Positions 1 through 5,509 of a DNA stretch of 10,760 nt are shown here, piece by piece. This DNA is from WHSM01 sp050701635 (GTDB lineage Bacteria > Actinomycetota > Actinomycetes > Mycobacteriales > Micromonosporaceae). The stretch is from the NCBI GenBank assembly GCA_050701635.1, contig JBOGDF010000190.1:1-10760 (forward strand), given 5' to 3'. The notes beneath the pieces are model-generated. The model saw only the letters and a program-made list of their open reading frames with translations, made no database searches and had not been told where the DNA came from. The first letter of the stretch is position 1, and each line of letters opens with the position of its first letter. The position numbers and the translations under genes were made by a program.

Positions 1-714
1 GCGTACCCGGAACCGGGTAGGGCCTGCAGCGGATTCCTCGTCGAGTGGGACGGTTTCCGTCTCGTGCTCGACCTCGGCTACGCGACCCTGCCGCGGCTGC
101 TGGCTCACTGCCCCGACGCCGCGGTGGATGCCGTGGTCATCACGCACGAGCACCCCGATCACTGCATCGACCTGCAGGGCCTGTTCCGGATACACCTCTA
201 CGGCCCGCTGCGTGGCCGCCGCCTGCCGCTGTACTGCACCCCAGGCGTACCGACTCGGCTCGCCGCCTTGGAACCCGACGTTGACCTGGACAAGGTCTTC
301 GACATCTACCACCTGCCAGGTGACTATCAAGTCGGCCCGTTCGCCTTGAGTGGTGTGCTGCTTCCGCATCACGTGCCTAACGTCGGCGTCCGATTGGAGG
401 CCGATCAACTCGCGCTGGCCTACACCGGCGACACCGGCCCCGACCCACGCCTGGCTGAACTCGGCCGAGACACCGACCTGTACATCGTCGAGGCCACCGA
501 CCGGGCAGGGGAGAATGAACAACTGCACCGCAACCTCCTCAACTCCTTCGAGGCAGGGCAATTTGCCGCCCGCGCGAACGCGCGCTGTCTGATGCTCACG
601 CACTTTTGGCCGGGCAACGACCGGAAGGCTGCCGTCGAGTCGGCGCGGACGGCCTTCCACGGAGAGGTGTTCACGGCAGAGGAGGACCTCGTCATCCCGC
701 TCGGCGCGAACTGA
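1..714 (+). CDS. MBL-fold metallo-hydrolase (5' end outside window)
   Basis: Metallo-beta-lactamase-fold hydrolase, probably cytosolic and binding two metal ions; the substrate cannot be read from sequence. The frame is open from base 1 and ends at TGA 712-714, giving 237 visible residues. Counting the first codon as 1, the HxHxDH metal motif is at residues 49-54 (THEHPDHC). Later candidate ligands are the His pair in LLPHHVPN, the Asp in YTGDTGPD and the His in LMLTHFWPGND, so the active site looks complete. The N-terminal segment AYPEPGRACSGFLVEW resembles the start of actinobacterial MBL hydrolases of this type, where it usually follows about ten residues (MRLTVLG-like); only a few codons are therefore missing. 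RNase Z-like or phosphodiesterase-like activity is possible but unproven. It converges on the kinase pseudogene 65 bases away. Confidence 0.9.
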   Translation, partial: AYPEPGRACSGFLVEWDGFRLVLDLGYATLPRLLAHCPDAAVDAVVITHEHPDHCIDLQGLFRIHLYGPLRGRRLPLYCTPGVPTRLAALEPDVDLDKVFDIYHLPGDYQVGPFALSGVLLPHHVPNVGVRLEADQLALAYTGDTGPDPRLAELGRDTDLYIVEATDRAGENEQLHRNLLNSFEAGQFAARANARCLMLTHFWPGNDRKAAVESARTAFHGEVFTAEEDLVIPLGAN

Positions 715-779
715 TCCACCACGGCGGACAGCCCGTGTGCCTCCCGCCGCGTGGGCACAAACGATCGGATTTGCCGCGC

Positions 780-1849
780 TCAGTTGGGAGACCCGGCCCG
801 GTCGTTCGCTGCGCCCGTCTGAAGGAGCTCTTTGACTGGGTACGGGGTGTAGCGGCTCTTGGTCTGCAGGTCTCTGAAGAACCGGGTCATGGCCACGGCC
901 GTCCGCGCATGACGGGCGACTATCTCAGCGGCAGGTGCCGGCAGATCTGCAAGTCGTTGGCCGTTGGCGAGGTCTTGCAGGAATGCGTCGCAGCCTGCGG
1001 GATCGAGTCCCGTCAGCTTGCTGACGAGCCAGCGTGTCAGGTGCGTAACGGTGTAGCAGCGGTCGTAGGTCACGTGCTGCCGGTAGAACGCGGACTCGGC
1101 TGGCGTGAGGTCGAACCGGTCATACAGCGCCAGGCCGAAGTCGGCGAAATAGATCCGGTCTCCATCGGTGAGCAGATTCTCGAAGTGAGCATCGAAGTGC
1201 AGCATCCCGCGGGAGTTCAGCACGCAGTGCCAGTCGCCAAGTCTCGCTCCACCATCGCGTACGCCGAAGCGGCGGCGGTACCCCCGACCGCAGCTTGAGC
1301 GCTCAACCACGTCTGCACGTTGTGTGGGATGTGCTCTGAGAACAGCACCAGGCTCGCCGAGCACCCCGCGATCGCTTCCAACCGCGCCCGTACGGCTGGT
1401 GATTGCTCCCAGAATGCGACTGCTTGGTCAACTTCCGCTGCACTGTCGTCAGTCGACGGTCGGGGCGGTTGGGGTAGCACTCGCCAGTGATGCAGCAGCG
1501 GAAAGCCCTGGCTACGGTTCTCCAACACCCATCTCGTGGTCACCAGGTGAGCCGCCAGCTCTCGCCAGGCACCGAATCCGGCTGAGCCGATGCCGTACTG
1601 ATAGAAGGTGGGCAACTGGAACAGATTCACCGTGGACCTGACATGCGCTGGGCGCCGCTCCAGATCGGTCAGGGGCACCTCCTTCACAAAGACAGGCACG
1701 CCGTCAACGCCCAACGTCGCGGTCGTTCCGCCGATGCCGCTGCCAGTCGGGGCGGTGCCCTCCAGCCACGTCGCAAGCTTCCGATCGCTCAACGCACCGA
1801 GGTGGGCGGCAACGGCGCTGTGCCGGGCCAGACGTCCAGCTCGGTTCAT
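780..1849 (-). pseudogene. Kinase-fold (protein kinase/APH-like) gene with a frameshift
   Basis: Two overlapping minus-strand frames encode halves of one kinase-like protein. The 5' frame starts at ATG 1849, with GGGAG about six bases upstream, and stops at 1217. It carries a Gly-rich loop (GSGIGGTTATL, residues 37-47) and a candidate ATP-binding Lys56 in VFVKEV. The 3' frame, from about 1228 to TGA 780-782, carries the catalytic loop LHFDAHFENLL and the metal-binding DFG in YFADFGLAL. Neither half alone is a kinase. The span is 1070 bases, one short of 357 codons, and the frames join cleanly around ERDLATGTA / LNSRGML, so a single missing base near 1220-1240 explains the break. Intact relatives are annotated as protein kinase family or phosphotransferase proteins. 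The missing base may be a real mutation or a sequencing error; the preserved motifs suggest it is recent. Confidence 0.82.
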
Positions 1850-2074
1850 CCAAGACTCCCGCTAGGCGGTTGTGATCGAGGGAGCGTATCGCGCCGCCCG
1901 AAGGGCTCGACCCGCCAGCAGCCTTCGCCATGCCCGGATCTGCCGCAGATCGTGTGTGCCCTCGCGCTCTCTTTGACTCCGCAGCGGTAACGCACTGTCG
2001 TTGCCTGGCCGGTCGCTGGCAGAGGGAGGTCAACAAGTAGCCGATGTTGGTGGATCCGATTGTGCTGAGTTCCG
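1850..2074. other. Gene-free gap upstream of the kinase gene
   Basis: This 225-base stretch separates the alpha/beta hydrolase stop from the kinase start, both on the minus strand. No reading frame in it has recognisable protein features. It should hold the kinase promoter, but no convincing -35/-10 pair was seen. The only clear structure is the dyad at 1937-1951, listed separately. Confidence 0.5.
1937..1951. promoter_or_regulatory. Perfect 7-bp dyad, possible operator
   Basis: GATCTGC-C-GCAGATC is a perfect palindrome with a single central base. The one-base spacer rules out an RNA hairpin but suits a dimeric DNA-binding protein. It lies 88-102 bases upstream of the kinase start at 1849. 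No regulator gene is adjacent, so the role is a guess. Confidence 0.25.
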
Positions 2075-2611
2075 TTACGAGATCTCTGAGAGGAACTGCT
2101 CCATCGCTGTGCCGACGACGCCGAGGGCATCTGTATACGCCCGCAACGGTCCTGGCGGTCGCAGTCCGTGATCGCCGCCATCGATCGTGACGATCGTCTT
2201 GTTCGCCGACTCAGCCACCTGAGGAACCCAGCTTGGATCACGCGTTCCGCCCACGAGCAGTGCCGGCGCCGGGTTACGGGTGATCGCCTCGGCGATGGAC
2301 TCGATATGCAGAAGTGGCGTCAACCAGATCGCTGGAAGTTCCTGCTCCGCGGCAAGCGCGGCAGCGTACGTTCCGAGTGATTTGGCGATGATTACGGGTG
2401 TCGTCGGCCGCGCAGACTCGGCCAACCGGTACATCGCCGCCACGTGCGCTCGGACGAAGGGCTCCGGCCCGATGTCCAAGAGGCCGTCCGGGACAGTCCA
2501 CGTTATGGTCTCCACGGTCGCGCCCCGGTCGGCCAGCGCCTCGCCGGCGAGGTCCAGCAAGGGTGCCTGCGGGCCGTAGCCGTGGCCCGGCACGATAACT
2601 CCAGCGATCAT
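2075..2611 (-). CDS. Small alpha/beta-hydrolase family protein
   Basis: A 178-residue protein with a compact alpha/beta-hydrolase fold, probably cytosolic since no signal peptide or membrane segment is seen. The N-terminus GVIVPGHGYGPQAP supplies the first strand and an oxyanion-type glycine loop. The nucleophile elbow is AKSLGT with Ser78, the likely acid is Asp125 in GGTRDPSW, and the catalytic His is His148 in GGDHGL, in the canonical order and spacing. The lid is minimal, and the length is short for the superfamily but normal for the small alpha/beta-hydrolase group. The substrate is unknown. The ATG at 2609-2611 has no Shine-Dalgarno sequence, but TACAGT ends six bases before it, so the message may be leaderless. 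The acetyltransferase gene lies upstream on the same strand with a 70-base gap. Confidence 0.85.
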   Translation of the reverse strand: MIAGVIVPGHGYGPQAPLLDLAGEALADRGATVETITWTVPDGLLDIGPEPFVRAHVAAMYRLAESARPTTPVIIAKSLGTYAAALAAEQELPAIWLTPLLHIESIAEAITRNPAPALLVGGTRDPSWVPQVAESANKTIVTIDGGDHGLRPPGPLRAYTDALGVVGTAMEQFLSEIS

Positions 2612-2617
2612 GGTGCG

Positions 2618-2623
2618 ACTGTA
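2618..2623 (-). promoter_or_regulatory. Candidate -10 box, leaderless start of the hydrolase
   Basis: TACAGT on the minus strand fits the actinobacterial TANNNT -10 pattern. It is followed by six bases (CGCACC) and then the ATG, which places the expected transcription start at or next to the start codon. No Shine-Dalgarno sequence is present, and no good -35 was recognised. Confidence 0.5.
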
Positions 2624-2681
2624 GCGATCGGAACGGAGGGCGCCTTACTCTCATGCCGCTGATGGCCGGAGCGCCCCGAGC

Positions 2682-3221
2682 TCAATCGGACGGTGTGACT
2701 GGGGACCGCATGCCAAGCCACTGCTCGGCGTCCCAGGCCTGGAACCGCTCTACCTCGGTGAACCCCAGCTTTGCCGCGAGGCGCATCGAGGCGACGTTGG
2801 CGGTCTGGGTGGCGAGCACGACAGGCTCGCCGGGAAGGGCGCCGTCGAACCAGCCGAGTGCCGCCGCGCACGCCTCGGCGGCGTACCCGTATCCCCACGC
2901 CCGGGGCAGGAACAGGTAGCCGAGGTCTGCCTTCCCCGCGGCAGCCGGGCGGTGGTGCTCCGGTGCTCTCCTGAGCAGGATCTGGCCGATCATCGCCGCG
3001 TCGAGTTCAACAACGAAACTCCCGGGCCACTGCTCGGGCACCTCGGGCATCTCGCGCTCAAGCTCGTCACGTGGCTGGGGGTCGCCGAGGTAGGTGTGCA
3101 CCTCTGGCGATGCCAGCAGCTCGAGGAAGGCCGCACGGTCTCGGGCCTCGGGTTCACGGAGCACGAGCCGTTCGGTCTTGATCGGGGCAGGTGGCCAGGC
3201 GACGGGTCCGAGTTCAGTCAT
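2682..3221 (-). CDS. GNAT N-acetyltransferase (RimJ/RimL-like)
   Basis: A 179-residue acetyl-CoA-dependent N-acetyltransferase of the GNAT superfamily, presumably cytosolic. The start is typical (residues 15-23, KTERLVLRE), followed by the helix-rich segment RDRAAFLELLASPEV. Acetyl-CoA-binding motif A is LFLPRAWGYGYAAEA at about residues 103-117, in which R-A-W-G-Y-G fits the pyrophosphate-loop pattern. NVASMRLAAKLGF, about residues 142-154, is the usual motif B helix and strand. The frame stays open 19 codons upstream, but the ATG at 3219-3221 is chosen because homology begins there and TAGGTT sits seven bases before it. The closest type is the RimJ/RimL group, which acetylates protein N-termini or small amines; the substrate cannot be told. 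Confidence 0.9.
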   Translation of the reverse strand: MTELGPVAWPPAPIKTERLVLREPEARDRAAFLELLASPEVHTYLGDPQPRDELEREMPEVPEQWPGSFVVELDAAMIGQILLRRAPEHHRPAAAGKADLGYLFLPRAWGYGYAAEACAAALGWFDGALPGEPVVLATQTANVASMRLAAKLGFTEVERFQAWDAEQWLGMRSPVTPSD

Positions 3222-3228
3222 GGCGGGC

Positions 3229-3234
3229 AACCTA
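3229..3234 (-). promoter_or_regulatory. Candidate -10 box, leaderless start of the GNAT gene
   Basis: TAGGTT on the minus strand matches TANNNT and lies seven bases before the ATG at 3221. No Shine-Dalgarno sequence intervenes. It supports the downstream start over the longer open frame that reaches 3278. Confidence 0.5.
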
Positions 3235-3316
3235 TCGCGGTCCCGACTGTTGTTCGCACACAACGGCGCCAGGCTCACCCTGCATCACCGGTCCGTGGCA
3301 GGCGCACGCCGCCGCG

Positions 3317-3502
3317 ATGGCCCCGGCCGAGACCGCCCGGGTGGCGCTGCTCGCGGTCGCCGGAGAGCAGATCCTCGGCGCCTGGCTGGCCCACCGGGAC
3401 GACCGGGCCGCGGTGGGTGAGGACGGCGAGTTCGGGATCACGGTCCAGCTCACCCCAGAGCAGGCCAACCACCTGGCCGGCCTGTTCCGCCGGAACCCCT
3501 GA
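3317..3502 (+). CDS. Short unrecognised ORF, possibly a 3' gene remnant
   Basis: A 61-codon frame from ATG 3317 to TGA 3500-3502 with nearly every codon ending in G or C, as expected of genuine coding DNA here. The sequence reads like a compact alpha/beta protein: ETARVALLAVAGEQILGAWL, then an acidic-basic stretch, then a TVQLTPEQANHLAGLF ending. I do not recognise the family. There is no Shine-Dalgarno sequence. The frame is open upstream to 3191 but overlaps the GNAT start, its upstream codon use is poor, and it offers no alternative start between 3242 and 3317. The piece could be a small intact gene or the 3' end of a longer gene whose front was lost. The neighbouring fragments make loss plausible. 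Confidence 0.45.
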   Translation: MAPAETARVALLAVAGEQILGAWLAHRDDRAAVGEDGEFGITVQLTPEQANHLAGLFRRNP

Positions 3503-3524
3503 CGGCGGGGCAGTCGGGCCGCGG

Positions 3525-3674
3525 CTACTCCTGCTCGGCCAGCTCCGGTCGCCACATGCAGATCTCGTCGTCCAGGTCGCCGTCGCAAACGTCGTTGAGC
3601 GCGTCCATGTAGCCGACCTCGATGGCGTTGACGAGCATCCGCAGCACCTCGGCCCGGGCGTCCGGTAGCCGTAC
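3525..3674 (-). pseudogene. 3' coding tail of an unrecognised gene
   Basis: About 48 codons ending at TAG 3525-3527, beginning around RLPDARAEVLRMLV and running through an acidic C-terminus (CDGDLDDEICMW). Third positions are almost all G or C, so this was coding DNA. It is preceded, in a different frame, by a methyltransferase fragment, and no start codon with a Shine-Dalgarno sequence precedes it. I read it as the surviving 3' end of another minus-strand gene joined to the fragment at about 3675. An internal ATG at the RMLV position could in principle start a peptide of about 37 residues. No family is recognised. It converges on the short ORF ending at 3502. Confidence 0.5.
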
Positions 3675-3675
3675 C

Positions 3676-3825
3676 CACTCGGGCCGCGGGCACGAGCTGC
3701 TGGGCGACCTCGTGCACGTTTCCCTGCGTGGGCAGGCCGGCGCCGATGTCGACGAACGGGCGGATGCCGGTGGCGGCGGCGAGGTACCGGACGGCGCGGC
3801 CAAGGAACGCCCGGTTCTTCTTCAT
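3676..3825 (-). pseudogene. Fragment of a DUF574/Methyltransf_19 SAM methyltransferase
   Basis: About 50 codons match the SAM-binding front of the actinobacterial DUF574 (Methyltransf_19) family: NRAFLGRAVRYLAAATG, then the SAM-binding strand and Gly loop FVDIGAGLPTQGNVHEVAQ. Intact members are roughly 260-280 residues, begin with a YDYxLGGKDNF-type segment before NRAFL, and continue into VYVDNDP after the last residues seen here (PAARV). Both flanks are missing. An ATG at 3825, with AAAGGGGG about ten bases upstream, precedes KKNRAFLG, so a short peptide could be made. Without the rest of the Rossmann fold it would not be an enzyme. Family identity is firm; that it is a dead fragment is inference from the two broken ends. 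Confidence 0.75.
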
Positions 3826-3952
3826 GGATGCGCACCCCCTTTCAGGTCTGACGGGCGTAGTCAGCCTCTGGGGGCGCGCCGTAGCCCCGGGACTGCCCCG
3901 TGTTCGGTTGACTCGCGGGTTGGGTGGTTCAGGCCGCGGGTGCGACCGGTTG
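3826..3952. other. Non-coding stretch between two gene fragments
   Basis: No coding pattern, promoter or repeat that I can support is visible in these 127 bases, although the frame entering the exonuclease fragment happens to be open through them. They separate the divergent methyltransferase and exonuclease remnants. Confidence 0.4.
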
Positions 3953-4306
3953 GTGGAGTTCGCCACCCTGCGCGGTGACGCGTCGGACGGCCTGCCCGGC
4001 GTGAAGGGCGTTGGCGAGAAGACCGCGTCCGGTCTGCTGCAGAAGTACGGCGACCTGCCCGGCATCGTGGCCGCCGCGGCCGACCCGGACAGCACGATGG
4101 CGCCCGGGCCGCGGCTGAAGATCAAGGACGCGGCGTCGTACCTGGAAGTGGCGCCGAAGGTGGTCGCCGTCGCCCGCGACATCGACCTGCCGCGTGGTGA
4201 CGCACTGCTGCTGCCGTGCTCCCCTGCAGACCCGGACGTGCTCGACGCGCTCACCGAGCGCTGGAGCCTCGGCTCGGCGGTCGAGCGGCTGACTCACCAA
4301 GCAGCT
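3953..4306 (+). pseudogene. 5'-truncated 5'-3' exonuclease (C-terminal H3TH part)
   Basis: About 118 codons match the C-terminal half of the 5'-3' exonuclease family related to the DNA polymerase I nuclease domain. FATLRGDASDGLPGVKGVGEKTA is the conserved helix-three-turn-helix DNA-binding region with the metal-linked GDxSDGLPG motif. It is followed by LLQKYGDLPGIVAAAA and a typical C-terminus (DALTERWSLGSAVERL). The N-terminal catalytic PIN/FEN domain, with most of the metal-binding acidic residues, is absent: upstream of about 3953 the frame is open but not homologous. The native stop also appears lost, as the frame runs on to 4486 across the antisense of the next gene. A GTG at 3953 could start translation, but no ribosome site is seen. 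I conclude it is a decayed remnant without nuclease activity. Confidence 0.78.
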
Positions 4307-4342
4307 CGCGGCGAGATAGCCGGCGCCCGCGGCCGGCGTCCT

Positions 4343-4765
4343 TCAGCGGTGCAGCACTCCGAGCTGAACGAGCGTGGACAGGTCGTCACGGATGGCCCAC
4401 CGTTCGGCTATCCGCCCGTCCACGAGCCGATAGGCGAACGCAACGTCCCTGATGCTGGTCCCCGCGCGCGCATCGAAGCCGCGTAGGGAACCACCCGGCC
4501 AGGTGAGCTCACGGCTGCCGAACTGCACCACCATGTCGCCTTCGGCGACCACGATCGAACTGAGCCAGCGCCCGCCATGGATGTCACGACGAGCCCGACG
4601 CAGAAACTCCCGCGTCCCCTCCAGCCCCTGTGACCGGCTCCCCGCCAGCGCATGGTTGACCATGTCCGAGGTGCACAGGGTGTCGAGTATCGCGAGATCG
4701 CCGCCCGTGTTGCCGAGCTCATCGAACCGTGCGACGACCGCCTTGTTGTGACCGATGTCCGTCAC
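4343..4765 (-). CDS. SnoaL-like / NTF2-fold protein
   Basis: A 140-residue protein of the SnoaL-like polyketide cyclase / nuclear transport factor 2 family, a cone-shaped fold used by small enzymes and ligand binders. Family-like segments are the N-terminal helix (NKAVVARFDELGNTGG), VNHALAG, GTREFLRRARRDIHGG, and the C-terminal strand and helix RIAERWAIRDDLSTLVQLG. The GTG at 4765 is chosen because AAGGAAGG lies a few bases upstream and because GTGA overlaps the TGA of the membrane protein gene (4762-4764), implying translational coupling. The frame stays open far upstream only as antisense of that gene. Whether it is an ester cyclase, a hydrolase or a binding protein is unclear. Co-transcription with the membrane protein is a strong inference. 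Confidence 0.85.
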   Translation of the reverse strand: MTDIGHNKAVVARFDELGNTGGDLAILDTLCTSDMVNHALAGSRSQGLEGTREFLRRARRDIHGGRWLSSIVVAEGDMVVQFGSRELTWPGGSLRGFDARAGTSIRDVAFAYRLVDGRIAERWAIRDDLSTLVQLGVLHR

Positions 4766-5367
4766 GAAGCCCTTCCTTCCCTGGTGGCAGTCGACCTCGA
4801 GGCGACGAAGAACGCGGCCGAGGCGAGCAGCAAACCTGGCGCATACGGCGGCCAGAGGGACGCCACACCGGCCAGGACCAGCAGCACACCGGACGAGCGC
4901 GGAAGCGACTGGTGCCGCCAGCCGGCGAGGCCCAGTGCGATGAAGCCCACCAGGCCGAGCACCGCTTTGGGCACCAGCATCGCCAATATCCACGGCTCCT
5001 CGAAGAAGAGCCGCTCGAACTCGGCGTTGTCGACCTGTCCGGCGACCGCACGGACCCCGGTGGCGTCGAACCAAGCGTTGGGGGCGATCATCACCAAGCC
5101 GGCTGCAGCGCACAGGATGGCCCACGCCGGCAACGTCGTCGTACGCCACCGCGCGAGGGCCAGCGCCAGTACGACGACACCGACGGTGGCGCTCACGGCC
5201 CCCACGGAATTGACCGGGTGGAGATAGGCCTCGCGAGGCGGCATGCCGTTCATGGCGATGTAGGCGACGCATCCGACCGACGCCAGCACGGAGCCGACAG
5301 CGAACGCCGTGGCGATCCCGTTCGACGACAGCGAGGTGGTCTCGGTATTCACGGTAGAACTCGACAT
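4762..5367 (-). CDS. Six-helix membrane protein, unrecognised family
   Basis: A 201-residue integral membrane protein. Hydrophobic segments lie at about residues 18-39, 53-73, 79-99, 124-148, 159-176 and 178-190. A 25-residue acidic loop (DNAEFERLFFEEPW region) sits before the fourth, and a short charged tail ends the protein. The ATG at 5367 is preferred over one at 5442 because AAGGAG stands eight bases upstream and the extra N-terminus would be unstructured and Pro/Ser/Gly-rich. The family is not recognised; it has no catalytic motif that I can name. Its TGA overlaps the GTG of the SnoaL-like gene. It is divergent from the histidine kinase operon across a 142-base region with a perfect dyad, so it may be a target of that system. 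Confidence 0.8.
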   Translation of the reverse strand: MSSSTVNTETTSLSSNGIATAFAVGSVLASVGCVAYIAMNGMPPREAYLHPVNSVGAVSATVGVVVLALALARWRTTTLPAWAILCAAAGLVMIAPNAWFDATGVRAVAGQVDNAEFERLFFEEPWILAMLVPKAVLGLVGFIALGLAGWRHQSLPRSSGVLLVLAGVASLWPPYAPGLLLASAAFFVASRSTATREGRAS

Positions 5368-5442
5368 CGGTGCTGCTCCTTGAGAGGAAGAGTTCGGGTA
5401 CCCACCAGCCTCCGGGGAGCCACTGCGGCGCGGTAGAGCCAT

Positions 5443-5467
5443 TTGGGGGACGCTGCGATTCCCCCAA
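5443..5467. promoter_or_regulatory. 25-bp inverted repeat, candidate operator of the two-component system
   Basis: TTGGGGGA and TCCCCCAA are perfect 8-bp inverted arms separated by nine bases (5451-5459). The repeat lies in the divergent region between the membrane protein and the histidine kinase. If the kinase message starts at 5510, the centre is at about -55 and the site ends at -43, where activators usually bind. The NarL-type regulator encoded downstream is the obvious candidate binder; this is inference. Confidence 0.55.
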
Positions 5468-5497
5468 TCGGCGGTCGTCGGCGCCTCTGGTCGGAGT

Positions 5498-5503
5498 TAC
5501 GCT
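5498..5503 (+). promoter_or_regulatory. Candidate -10 box, leaderless start of the histidine kinase
   Basis: TACGCT matches TANNNT and is followed by six bases (GAGCGC) and the GTG at 5510. There is no usable Shine-Dalgarno sequence: the nearest GGAG, at 5493-5496, is 13 bases away. No clear -35 was seen, which is compatible with an activator-dependent promoter. Confidence 0.5.
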
Positions 5504-5509
5504 GAGCGC

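Noticed and set aside
736..759. TGTGCC/GGCACA stem with a 12-base loop between the convergent MBL and kinase genes
   Set aside because: The stem is only six base pairs with a large loop and no T-tract, which is not enough to call a terminator.
1217..1245. Programmed -1 ribosomal frameshift in the kinase gene
   Set aside because: No slippery heptamer or clear downstream structure is present at the junction. A missing base is the simpler account.
1900..1920. GCCC-GAA-GGGC hairpin in the gap before the kinase gene
   Set aside because: A four-base-pair stem with a three-base loop is expected by chance in DNA of this composition.
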